Positions 7,874 to 16,884 of a stretch of DNA of 64,000 nt are shown in pieces (positions within the stretch are counted from its first letter, which is position 1; the number at the start of each line of letters is the position of its first letter). Position numbers and translations under genes: made by a program. Origin of the DNA: Streptomyces sp. ISL-1 (GTDB taxonomy: Bacteria > Actinomycetota > Actinomycetes > Streptomycetales > Streptomycetaceae); contig NZ_JAGGOI010000040.1 in the NCBI RefSeq assembly GCF_018614585.1, forward strand, positions 124,001-188,000, read 5' to 3'. The notes under the pieces are model-generated. The model had not been told where the DNA came from. It was given only the letters and a program-made list of their open reading frames with translations, and did not search any database.

Positions 7874-8335
7874 ATGGCGACTCGCAAGCTCAAGCAGGGG
7901 GAGATGCCCCTCCCCGACCATGCCTTTTACGGTCTCGTGTGGGCCGGAACCGTGCTCACCGAGCGCGTGGGCCGTGCCCTGACCAAGGCCCACGATCTGC
8001 CGTTGTCCTGGTTCGAGGTGATGCTGTGGCTGGCCTCCCAGGACCAACCGGTCTCCGCCTCGTCCCTGGGCAACAGCACCATGCTCAGCCGCAGCCAGGT
8101 CTCGCGTGTGCTCGATGCGCTCCAGGAGCGCGGACTGGTCACCCGTACGCCGTCCACGCGCGATGCGCGCGCGGTCGAGGTCGCGCTCACCGATGGGGGC
8201 CGGCGCCGCTTCGAGGAAGCGGACGCCACGCGGCGTGAGTGCCTGGCACCGGTCTTCACCGACGTCCTCGACGAGGCGGACCTCAAGGCCCTGGACGAGG
8301 TGTGGCGCAAGCTCAAGCAGCACAAGGACGCATGA
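7874..8335 (+). CDS. MarR-family transcriptional regulator
   Basis: A 153-residue MarR protein. The winged helix is clear: WFEVMLWLASQ, recognition region STMLSRSQVSRVLDALQERGLV, and wing TRTPSTRDARAVEVALTDGG, with the conserved D-x-R of the wing. A C-terminal dimerisation helix ends the protein. The internal ATG at 7874 is preferred over an upstream in-frame ATG at 7838, because that one would start inside the operator. Probably an autorepressor that also controls the divergent SDR gene. Confidence 0.93.
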   Translation: MATRKLKQGEMPLPDHAFYGLVWAGTVLTERVGRALTKAHDLPLSWFEVMLWLASQDQPVSASSLGNSTMLSRSQVSRVLDALQERGLVTRTPSTRDARAVEVALTDGGRRRFEEADATRRECLAPVFTDVLDEADLKALDEVWRKLKQHKDA

Positions 8336-8593
8336 GGCCTACGGCTCCCTGGGAGGTTTGAGGGATCTGGCCCGCCAGACCTCCTGCCTTGGGCTGTGCT
8401 CGCGCATGGCCCGCGGAGACGACAGCCCGCCGCGAAGGTGTGTCGCCTGTCGGTCACACTCCTGGGTCGCCGCGTGTCATCCCTCAGAGGGACGGACTGA
8501 CGGAACGGACTGACGCACCGGACTGACGACCGAACCGATGGACCGGCCCCGTCCCTGTGACGAGCAGCGTGACCACCACCTGAGGAGTGCGCC
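8336..8593. other. Intergenic region upstream of VOC gene
   Basis: 258 bases without a convincing gene. A weak inverted pair (GGAGGT near 8355, ACCTCC near 8380) might terminate marR. Nothing else stands out. Confidence 0.4.
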
Positions 8594-8938
8594 ATGACCG
8601 AAGGCATCAAGACGATCGTCTACCCCGTGAATGACCTCGCGAGCGCGAAAGCCCTGTTCAGCGAGCTGCTTGGCGTCGAGCCCAGCATGGACGAGCCGTA
8701 CTACGTCGGCTTCCGGGCCGCCGGCCAGGACGTCGGGCTCGATCCCCACGGCCACAGCAAGGGCATGACCGGCCCCGTCGTCTACTGGCACGTTGACGAC
8801 ATCAAGAGCAGCGCGAAGGCGCTCCTCGACGCCGGGGCGCAGGAGTTGGAAGGCCCCAAGGATGTCGGCGGCGGCAAGCTGACCGCCACGGTGAAGGACC
8901 CGGACGGCAACGTCATCGGCCTCATTCAGCCTGCTTGA
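8594..8938 (+). CDS. VOC (glyoxalase/bleomycin-resistance fold) family protein
   Basis: A 114-residue VOC-superfamily protein. Visible are the first beta-alpha unit (KTIVYPVNDLASAKALFSEL followed by LGVEP), the VVYWHVDDI second-module strand, and the terminal DPDGNVIGLIQ motif. These small one-domain proteins act as dimers and may be metal-dependent dioxygenases or isomerases, binding proteins, or anti-toxicity factors. The N-terminal His is replaced by Tyr (IVYPV) but the second-module H and terminal region remain. A TGAGGAG ribosome site lies upstream. Function unknown. Confidence 0.87.
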   Translation: MTEGIKTIVYPVNDLASAKALFSELLGVEPSMDEPYYVGFRAAGQDVGLDPHGHSKGMTGPVVYWHVDDIKSSAKALLDAGAQELEGPKDVGGGKLTATVKDPDGNVIGLIQPA

Positions 8939-9043
8939 GGGTACGAATCACCTCAGCCGGCCGTCCGGCGCGGTCAACGGGGCAGCATGCGGTGACCGCG
9001 CCGGCCGTCCGCGACAACGTCGATGCCAAGGAGGCAGCTTCGG

Positions 9044-9502
9044 ATGACCCCGCCCGCCCGGACCCCCGAACAACGCAAGCAGGACGCACTGATTCGGCTC
9101 GAGCAGGACGTCGACGCCTGGGTGGCGACGGCCGATCCGGAGAGCGGGACGCCCTATCTGGTGCCGCTGTCCTTCCTGTGGGACGGCGTCACGCTGCTGG
9201 TGGCCACGCCGTCCTCCAGTCCGACCAGCCGCAATCTGCAGGCCACCGGAAAGGTCCGCCTCGGCATCGGCCCGACTCGCGATCTCGTACTCGTCGAGGG
9301 GACCGTGCTCGCACTGGAAGCTGCCGAGCTGAAGGACGAGGTCGGCGACGCCTTCGCGGCCAAGACCGGCTTCGATCCGCGCCAACTGACCAGCGCCTAT
9401 CTCTACTTCCGGATTCATCCGCAGCGGATCCAGGCCTGGCGCGAGGCCAACGAGATCCAGGGCCGCGAGCTGATGAGCAGGGGGCACTGGATAGTCCCCT
9501 GA
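9044..9502 (+). CDS. PPOX-class split-barrel flavin/F420-binding oxidoreductase
   Basis: A 152-residue split beta-barrel protein of the pyridoxamine-5'-phosphate-oxidase-like class. The recognisable core is DVDAWVATADPESGTPYLVP, then LLVATPSSSPTSRNLQATGKVRLGIGPTR, typical of actinobacterial members that bind F420 or heme rather than FMN. The ATG at 9044 has AAGGAG ten bases upstream and is preferred over one at 9023. Substrate unknown. Confidence 0.85.
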   Translation: MTPPARTPEQRKQDALIRLEQDVDAWVATADPESGTPYLVPLSFLWDGVTLLVATPSSSPTSRNLQATGKVRLGIGPTRDLVLVEGTVLALEAAELKDEVGDAFAAKTGFDPRQLTSAYLYFRIHPQRIQAWREANEIQGRELMSRGHWIVP

Positions 9503-9830
9503 CAGACGCATCACGTGTGACACACGGATCACGTGGAGCGGGCCGGGGGCGGTCTGCCGTGGTCCTGGGAGAAACATCCGCCCGGACGGGGATCGACCGC
9601 TTCGTCCGGGCGGAGATACCACTGATACGTCCCGGGAGCGCCGGGCCGGGCCCGGCGCAAGGAACTGCGGATCCGGCCGCGCGGCGACACTCCCCCGAGT
9701 GTGGCTTCCACGCCGAGCACCGGGCCGGCCGGATCCGATGCATCGATTCAAACAGCCGTCACCAACAGATCGCTAACATGTGGCCAACGTTCATGGGATG
9801 GATTGGCTGAGACTGGTCGGGAGGATGCGG
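9503..9830. other. Upstream region of the AfsR-like gene
   Basis: 328 bases with no gene. Two close CACGTG-containing words (ATCACGTGTGACACACGGATCACGTGG region, 9508-9536) form a short direct repeat of ATCACGTG at 9508-9515 and 9527-9534, which could be a regulator site. Confidence 0.4.
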
Positions 9831-12739
9831 ATGCGTTTCGTGCTGCTCGGCCCTCCGGCCGTGCACGATGCCTCCGGCGAGCCGCGCCCCCTGAGCAGCG
9901 CCAAAGTCCGCGCCCTGCTTGTCGCGCTGCTGCTGCGGCCGAATCGCGTCGTCTCCGTGGACGAACTCAAGGCGGCTCTATGGGCCGACGAGCCGCCCGC
10001 ATCCGCCCACGCCTCCCTGCACAATCATGTGACGCGGCTGCGCCGGCTGCTCGCCGAGGACGATCGGCTGCGGGCCGCCCCGCCGGGGTATCTGCTGCGG
10101 GTCGAGCCGGGCGAGCTGGACACCGAGGTGTTCGAGAGGCAGGTGCGCACCGCCCGTACCGCGTACGCGCGGGGCGACTGGACCGCGGTCGCCGAGGCCG
10201 CCCGACTCGGGCTCGCGCTGTGGCGCGGCAGTCCGCTGGCCGGGTTGTACGAGCCCGACCAGGGCGCGCCCGCGCTCGTACAACGGCTGCGGGAATCACG
10301 GCTGCTGATGCTGGAGTGGCGGTACGACGCCGAGCTGCAGCTGGGCCGTTATGACGGGGTCGGGCCCGAACTCACCGCGCTCGTCGCGGAGTTCCCGCTG
10401 CGCGAGGCATTTCACCGGCAGTTGATGCTGGTCCTGCACGTACGGGCCGGCAGGCGGAGGCGCTCGCGGCCTACCAGTCGCTGCGCCGCACGCTCGTCGA
10501 GGAGCTGGGCGTCGACCCCGGACCGGCGGTGCAGAAGGCCTACCAGGAGGTGCTCCGTACGCCGGCAGCCCCAGCCATGGCCGCAGCCATGGCCGCAACC
10601 CCACCCCCACCCGCATCCCAAGCCGAGTCTCGCCCGCCCCGCCCCGCCCAACTGCCGCCCGCGCCCGCCCACTTCATCGGCCGCGAGGATCTGCTCGCCG
10701 AGTTGCGAGCCGCCCTCGCCCCCGCCGCCGCCGGTGGCGGTGTCAGCCGCCCCGTCGTCGTCTCCGGGATGGCCGGAGTCGGCAAGTCCGCCCTCGCCGT
10801 GCGGGTCGCCCACGCACTGCGGGACGACTTCCCCGACGGGCAGCTGTACGTCAATCTGCGCGGCGCCACCCCCGGCGTGACCCCTCTCGACCCCGGCTCC
10901 GCCCTCCGCGCGCTGCTGCGCGACCTCGGCGTCGACCCGCGGCAGGTGCCCTGCGAGGAGGACGCGGCCGCGGCCCTGCTGCGATCCACCCTCGCGCCGA
11001 CCCGCACCCTCCTGGTACTCGATGACGCCGCGTCCGCCGCGCAGGTGCGGCCGTTGCTGCCAGCCGGTCCCGGCTGCGCGGTCGTCGTCACCAGCCGTTC
11101 CCCGCTGACCGCGCTCGACGGCGCGGCCCGTTTCCCGCTCGCGCCGCTGTCCGCCGAGGACAGCGGGATGCTGCTGCGGGCGGTCTCGGGTCGCGGTTTC
11201 GACGAGGGCCTGGAGCGGCTCGTCGAACGGTGCGGCCGACTGCCCCTCGCCCTGCGCGTCGTCGCCGCCCGCCTCGCCGCCCGCAGTGCGCTCACCGCCG
11301 ACGTACTCGCCGGGCTGCTCGACGCGCAGGCCGGCCGGCTCGACCAGCTCGACTACGACGACCTGAGCGTGCGCGGCTCGCTCGCCGTCGCGCACGACGG
11401 CCTCGACCCGGACGCCGCTCTCGCGCTACGCCGGCTCGGCGCGGTGGACCTGCCCGAGTACGGCGTGCCCGCCGTCGCCCGGCTGATGGACACCGACGAG
11501 CGGCGCGCCGCGGCCGCCCTCGACCGGCTCGTCGATGTGGCGCTGCTCGAGGAGGTCTCGTACGGCCGGTTCGTGCCGCACGACCTCGTACGGGACTTCG
11601 CCCGCGAACTCGCCGAGGGGTGCGACGACCGGCAGCAGGCCGCCGAGCGCGTCCTCGTCTGGTACGCCGAGGCCACCCGCCAGATCGGCATCGCCCTGCT
11701 GCCGCCCGGCCAGGAGGCGGGGCTGCGGCTGCCCGCCCCGATCGGCGAGGCCGCGCCCTTCAGCTCCGCCGAACAGGCCCTGGCCTGGGGCGATCTGGAG
11801 CTGCCCAATTTTCTCGCGCTGACCGAGCGGTACGCGTCCCAGTCGGCGACGGCGCTGCTGCTTGCGCGGGCAGGTTTCACGTACCTCCAGCGGCGCGGGA
11901 GGCTCCAGGAGATGGCCGTGCTGGGCGAGTTGGCCCTGGACGCGGCCCGCAAGTCGGGCGACACCGCGGCCGAGGCGCACGCCCTCACCGACCTCGCAGG
12001 CATGAACTTCCTCAGCGGCAGGACCGAGCGCGCCCTCACCCTGAACGAGTCCGCCGTCGCGATCTGGCGCACCCTCGGCGACGACCGCCGTATCCAGCGC
12101 AGCCTCGGCAACCGCGGCATGCTGCTGGAGGGGCTCGGCCGGTACGAGGAGGCGACCGAGGCGCTGGAGTCCGCCATCGCGTACGCCCGCCGGCTCGGCG
12201 ACGCGCACGGCGAGGCCATCATCCTCAGTCATCTGGGCAATCTGCACGAGCACACCGACGCCCGCGCCGCGATCGCGTGCCACGAGCGCAGCTTGGCCGC
12301 CGGCGTGCAGCTGAACAGCGAGATCCTGCGGCTCACCGCCCACTGCAACATCGGCTACGCCCATCTCACACTCGGCGAACCGGCGGAAGCGGCCCGGCAC
12401 TTCGACGAGAGCCTCACCCTGATCGGCGACGACGGCGACTGGCACACCCAGTCCCAGGCCCGCATCGGCCGGGTCCGCGCCCTGCGCGAACTGGGCCGCG
12501 CCGAGGACGCCCACCGCGAATGCGCGCTGCTGCTGGAGCGCGCGGGGTCCCGGACCGACACCCAGATGCAGGCTCTCGCGCGCCACCAGCGCGGACTGCT
12601 CGTACACGCCGAGGGCGGCGAGGACGAGGCGCGCGAGCTGTGGGAGTCGGCGCTGACCGCGCTGGAGGCGCTCGACGGCAAGCATGTGGCGCTCATGGAC
12701 GAGCTGCGGGAGCTGCTGGGCCGGCCCGCCACCCTCTGA
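9831..12739 (+). pseudogene. AfsR/SARP-family regulator interrupted by a 1-base frameshift
   Basis: Together the two frames encode a 969-residue AfsR-like regulator: an OmpR-type winged helix (residues 1-90), a bacterial transcriptional activation domain (about 95-255), an NB-ARC ATPase with P-loop GMAGVGKS near residue 313, Walker B TLLVLDDA and the GxPLAL-type GRLPLALRVV, then C-terminal TPR repeats. Frame 1 runs through LREAFHRQLMLVLH and then degenerates. Frame 2 resumes perfectly with RTGRQAEALAAYQSLRRTL. One missing C near 10439 (CTGCAC-GTACGG) explains everything. It is either a real inactivation or an assembly error. The ATG at 9831 has GGGAGG six bases upstream. If functional, it would activate secondary metabolism or morphological genes. 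Confidence 0.85.
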
Positions 12740-12828
12740 ATTCCCTGTGAAACATTCCGCCCGGGTCACCGCGTCAATGAGGTGAGGGGCAAGAAGCCCC
12801 GAGCGACGAAGCAAGTTGGACAACGGGG

Positions 12829-13353
12829 ATGAACGGGGAGGGCATGAGACAGTCCCGCGCGGACGAATTCATGGAATTCGCAGCCGGCCGCACAGGCCAT
12901 CTCTTTCGCTCCGCATGCCTGCTCACCAGCGGCGACACCCATCTCGCCGAGGATCTGGTGCAGGAGACGCTGAGCCGGATGTATGTGGTGTGGGGCCGGA
13001 TGGCGCGGGTGGACAACCCTGCCGCGTACTCCCAGACGGTGCTGGTGCGCGCTTTCCTCAGCCACCGCCGGCGCCGCTCGGCCACCGAGCGTCCACTGGC
13101 CGAGGTGCCCGACGAGACCGCGACGCCGGGCGGCGAACCGGAGGTGAGGATCTCGCTCCTGCAGGCGCTGGGGGAACTGGCGCCGAAGGACCGGGCTGTG
13201 GTGGTGCTGCGGTACTGGGAGGACCGCAGCATCGCGGAGACCGCCGAGGCGATGCACACGAGTACGGCTGCCGTGCGGACCAGGTCATCGCGGGCACTTG
13301 GCAAACTGCGCGACGCCCTGGGCTCCAGCCTCGCCGAGTTCGTCGCGCGCTGA
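12829..13353 (+). CDS. SigE-family (ECF-type) RNA polymerase sigma factor
   Basis: A 174-residue sigma factor of the actinobacterial SigE/ECF family. Region 2 is visible as LFRSACLLTSGDTHLAEDLV followed by QETLSRMYVVWGR, and region 4 as LQALGELAPKDRAVVVLRYW with the helix-turn-helix SIAETAEAMHTSTAAVRTRS. The start could be 12829 or 12844 (MRQSR); 12829 is kept because the GGGGAGG at 12836-12842 lies too close to the second ATG. The next gene, 73 bases away, encodes a one-pass membrane protein in the position of an anti-sigma factor. Confidence 0.92.
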   Translation: MNGEGMRQSRADEFMEFAAGRTGHLFRSACLLTSGDTHLAEDLVQETLSRMYVVWGRMARVDNPAAYSQTVLVRAFLSHRRRRSATERPLAEVPDETATPGGEPEVRISLLQALGELAPKDRAVVVLRYWEDRSIAETAEAMHTSTAAVRTRSSRALGKLRDALGSSLAEFVAR

Positions 13354-13426
13354 CCTGACTCCTGACCCGGGTCCTGACCGGCCCCCGAGCACTTTCCCCG
13401 GACTTTCCGAGAACTGGTGGTTCCCC

Positions 13427-15145
13427 ATGTCTTTCGAGGACGAACTCGGCGAGGCGCTGCGCCGAATCGGCAACACCTTCGACAGCGACCAGCAGACCCT
13501 GCTGACGACGGGTGTGGAGCGCGGCCGTCGCACGGTGCGCCGCAGGCGCGTACTCGCGGTCACCGCGAGCGTGGTGGCACTGGGCCTGATGGGCTCGGGG
13601 GCGTACGCGGGCGGGCTGCTCGGCGACGGCAGCGGCGAGACGAACGTCGCGAGGGAAGCCCCCTCGCTGGACAGCGGACGGGTCTTCGAGATCTGGAAGA
13701 AGCTGGCCCCCGCGGGGACGTTCAGCCAGGAGAAAGTGCTGCCGCGGAAGCCGGGGGAGTACGCGCACGTCTCGTTCGTCTATGACGACGGGAAGGGCGC
13801 GGGGCTGGTCGAGTTCAGGATGGGCAAGGCCGATCTGCGGGCAGGTGCCGAGGGCTGTGAACCGGCCGACAGGAAGTGCCGGGCCCGGTCGCAAACGGAC
13901 GGCGCCCGGAGCCTGAACGTCGAGAGCCACGAAGCTCCGTACACCACCCTTGACACCAAGTCCGTGCGGCACCAGATCATCACACCCGAGGGCTTCGTCG
14001 TCGAAGCCACCGTGTGGAACACCCCCGATCCCCGGCAGGCCACCGGCACTCGCAAGGTGCCGGTCCTCATGTACGACCTGCACCGGCTCAACGCGAACGA
14101 GTGGCGGAACGAGCTGAAGAAGTTCCCCGTGCCCGATCCGCTGGGAGGCGAGCCGGCGGTCGACCCGGCCTTCGTCAACCCGTTGGGGAAGATCTCGGGA
14201 ACCGAGCTGACCAGCACGTTCAAGGGACTGCTTCCGGCGGGGTCGTTCAGCGACGAGAAGGGCCGGGGCACGGGCGATCAGCTGGGCCCGGCGGCGTCGT
14301 TCGTGTACGACGACGGCAAGGGCAAGGCAGGCGTCACAGCCGAGCTGTACCGCGTCGACCCTCATGGCTACTCGACCCGGCAGTACACAAGTTGCCGCCG
14401 CGTGCCCCACTGCACCGTCACCACTTCGGCGGACGGCTCCAAGGTGCGCGTCTACCGGGAGGAGTACGGAAAGAGTGGAGGGTTCCGCAAGTTCTGGACG
14501 GCCACCTATCTCTCCCCGCAGGGACACATGGTCGAGATCTCCGAGTGGAACACCCCCGAACGGGACGGTGGCAGGGCAACCCGGGACACGCCGCCCCTCA
14601 CCGTTGAGCAGCTGCGGGTCCTGGTTTCGTCCAAGAAGTGGCAGCCTGCCCTTGACGAACTGCCCGCCGCTCCCGAGGAGTCGGTCGGCGGAGCCACCCG
14701 GCCGACCTGGCACGAGGCCGACGAATACGTCCGTCAACTGATGCATCTGCGTCAGTCGGCGAAGTCCGGAAACCCGCACGTCAAGGGCTGCGACAGCACG
14801 TGCTGGTCCCGGCTCACCCTGAACAAGGACGGCCTGGGCGCCGGATCCGTCGAGGTCAGCCTCGACAAGAGCAGGACGAACAAGACCGGGGACACGCTGC
14901 TCGATGTCCGCCAGGAGCGGGTGGAGGCGGGCGGCAAAGGTGCGGTCCGCTGGATCGTCACGGCCAGTCTGCCGGGAGGTAAGCAGGTGACTCTCACCGC
15001 CTACAACGCGCCGACCCCGGACGCCGACGCGACGCGCAACAGCCCACCGCTCAATGTGCCGCTGCTCAAGAAGATCGCCCTGGCCTCCCAGTGGAACGAC
15101 GAGGCCTACCTCAAAGCGATGGAGAGGCCTTTCCCCTCCCGGTGA
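13427..15145 (+). CDS. One-pass membrane protein with three extracytoplasmic repeats, downstream of sigma factor
   Basis: A 572-residue protein with a cytoplasmic N-terminus of about 40 residues (MSFEDELGEALRRIG, ending in an RGRRTVRRRR cluster), one transmembrane helix (about 41-63, VLAVTASVVALGLMGSGAYA) and a long outer part. The outer part holds related modules: the first two share the pattern LAPAGTFSQEKV.../LLPAGSFSDEKG... followed by SFVYDDGKGKA, and a third more diverged copy begins near residue 420. The same layout is common beside SigE-family sigma genes in Streptomyces, suggesting an anti-sigma or sensor role, but no ZAS motif is present. Start 13427 is chosen for the family-like N-terminus. 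Its stop is one base from the convergent polymerase gene. Confidence 0.8.
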   Translation: MSFEDELGEALRRIGNTFDSDQQTLLTTGVERGRRTVRRRRVLAVTASVVALGLMGSGAYAGGLLGDGSGETNVAREAPSLDSGRVFEIWKKLAPAGTFSQEKVLPRKPGEYAHVSFVYDDGKGAGLVEFRMGKADLRAGAEGCEPADRKCRARSQTDGARSLNVESHEAPYTTLDTKSVRHQIITPEGFVVEATVWNTPDPRQATGTRKVPVLMYDLHRLNANEWRNELKKFPVPDPLGGEPAVDPAFVNPLGKISGTELTSTFKGLLPAGSFSDEKGRGTGDQLGPAASFVYDDGKGKAGVTAELYRVDPHGYSTRQYTSCRRVPHCTVTTSADGSKVRVYREEYGKSGGFRKFWTATYLSPQGHMVEISEWNTPERDGGRATRDTPPLTVEQLRVLVSSKKWQPALDELPAAPEESVGGATRPTWHEADEYVRQLMHLRQSAKSGNPHVKGCDSTCWSRLTLNKDGLGAGSVEVSLDKSRTNKTGDTLLDVRQERVEAGGKGAVRWIVTASLPGGKQVTLTAYNAPTPDADATRNSPPLNVPLLKKIALASQWNDEAYLKAMERPFPSR

Positions 15146-15146
15146 C

Positions 15147-16832
15147 TCACTTCGCGTCGGCGTAGCACTGAACCACCGCCGTCGTGAACGGAAACCGCAC
15201 AGGCGTCTCACCGAAGGCGATCCGCCCGGCCAGTTCCCCGGCCGCGCGGATCGCCTTCGCCACCTCCTCGGCCTCCTCGGCCGGGCAGTGCACGATCACC
15301 TCGTCGTGCTGGAAGAAGACCAGCTCCGCGCGCATCCCCGCGGTGGCCTGTCGCAGCGCCGCCAGCATCAGCAGCGCCCAGTCCGCCGCGCTGCCCTGTA
15401 CGACGAAGTTACGGGTGAAACGGCCCCGCGCCCGCGCGTTGGACGACGCGTAGCCGGGGGTGAATTCCGTATCCGGCGAGGGGAGTTCCTCGCTCTCCTG
15501 GGGGATCCCCGCCTCCTCGTCGTCGCCCGACCCGACCGCCCGGGGGCTGGTGCGGCCCAGCCAGGTGCGTACGAGCCGGCCCTCCTCGCCCGCTCGGGCC
15601 GCGTCGTCCACGTACGCCACGGCCAGCGGGAATCTGCGCCGCAGCATGGCCAGGTTCTTCAGGCCGTCGCCCGACGTCTGGCCGTAGATCGCGCCGAGCA
15701 GCGCGAGCTTCGCGTGGTCGCGGTCGCCGGAAAAGGCCCGGTCGGACAGCGCGGAGTAGAGGTCGCCATCGTGGCCCGAGATCTCCATCAGGCCGCGGTC
15801 GCGGGAGATCGCGGCCAGCACCCGGGGCTCCATCTGGTCGGCGTCCGCGACCACCAGCCGCCAGCCCTCGTCCGCGACCACCGCGCGCCGGATCACCTTC
15901 GGGATCTGAAGTGCCCCGCCCCCATTGGTCGTCCAGCGGCCGGACACCGTGCCGCCGGGCAGATACTCCGGCCGGAACCGCCCGTCGCGCACCCAGTCCT
16001 TCAGCCAGCTCCAGCCGTGCGCCGTCCAGATGCGGTACAGCTTCTTGTACTGGATCAGCGGCTTCACGGCCGGATGGTCGAGCTCCTCCAACTCCCAGCG
16101 GCGCGTCGACCTCACCTTGATCCCGGCCTGCGCGAAGGCCTTCACCACGTCCGCGGGCAGATCGGGGCGCACACGGCGCCCGAACGCTGCCGACACCTCT
16201 TCGGCCAGCTCCGCGAGCCGGCGCGGCTCGCCCCCGCCCGGGTACCGCTCGCCCAGCAGCTCGTGCAGGACGTCCCGGTGGACGTCCGCCCGCCACGGCA
16301 GCCCCGCCCGGTTCATCTCCGCGGCCACCAGCATCCCCGCCGACTCGGCGGCCGTCAGCAGCCGCATCCGTCCGGGGTGCTCGGCGGCCTCGTGTCTTCG
16401 CAACTGGTCGGCATAGACCTCGAGCAGCGCCTCGAGCGGTACGGGCACGGGCTGCGGTTCGAACAGCGAGGACTGCGAACCCGGTTCGGCCGCGCGCTGC
16501 GGCGGATCGGGTGGTACGGGGGCGTTCCGCAGCCGGGCCAGGGCGGCTGCCGCCGACCGAGGTTCGCCGAGCCGGCCCTGGTGGCCGAGCAGCAGCAGCT
16601 CCGCGTCCTCGATGTCGTAACACCGCTCGACGCGCACCCCGGCCGCCAGCAGGCGAGGATAGATCTCGGCGGTGGAGCGCCAGACCCACCGGCCGACCTC
16701 CGGCCGGGACCGGACGGCCTCGACCAGATCGGGCTCCGCCCGCACGGGCCCGGTGGGCAGGCCGTCGGGGCCGAGGGGGACGAGCCGCGCCCCGTCGCCC
16801 TCCGCCGCCGCCAGAGCCCATCGATCGCTCAT
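15147..16832 (-). CDS. PolA-family DNA polymerase (bifunctional 3'-5' exonuclease/DNA polymerase-like)
   Basis: A 561-residue family A DNA polymerase, much shorter than Pol I because it lacks the 5' nuclease. Polymerase motifs: A as VVADADQMEPRVLAA, B (O-helix) as RDHAKLALLGAIYGQ where the usual NFG is LLG but R, K and YG remain, and C as FFQHDEVIVH. The N-terminal region sits where the 3'-5' exonuclease would be but lacks an obvious DxE motif, so proofreading is doubtful. Actinobacteria carry this as a second, non-essential PolA. The ATG at 16832 is preferred over an upstream TTG. Its role is probably damage-related synthesis; inferred. Confidence 0.88.
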   Translation of the reverse strand: MSDRWALAAAEGDGARLVPLGPDGLPTGPVRAEPDLVEAVRSRPEVGRWVWRSTAEIYPRLLAAGVRVERCYDIEDAELLLLGHQGRLGEPRSAAAALARLRNAPVPPDPPQRAAEPGSQSSLFEPQPVPVPLEALLEVYADQLRRHEAAEHPGRMRLLTAAESAGMLVAAEMNRAGLPWRADVHRDVLHELLGERYPGGGEPRRLAELAEEVSAAFGRRVRPDLPADVVKAFAQAGIKVRSTRRWELEELDHPAVKPLIQYKKLYRIWTAHGWSWLKDWVRDGRFRPEYLPGGTVSGRWTTNGGGALQIPKVIRRAVVADEGWRLVVADADQMEPRVLAAISRDRGLMEISGHDGDLYSALSDRAFSGDRDHAKLALLGAIYGQTSGDGLKNLAMLRRRFPLAVAYVDDAARAGEEGRLVRTWLGRTSPRAVGSGDDEEAGIPQESEELPSPDTEFTPGYASSNARARGRFTRNFVVQGSAADWALLMLAALRQATAGMRAELVFFQHDEVIVHCPAEEAEEVAKAIRAAGELAGRIAFGETPVRFPFTTAVVQCYADAK

Positions 16833-16884
16833 GGGTGCGAGTGTGGCAGCCGGGTCTGACAACGGCCCCGCGTGGCGATGGGTG

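Noticed and set aside
13058..15211. 717-codon minus-strand open frame across the sigma factor and membrane-protein genes
   Set aside because: Composition is Arg/Gly/Pro-rich, no domain is visible, and the + strand genes have family features and better codon bias.
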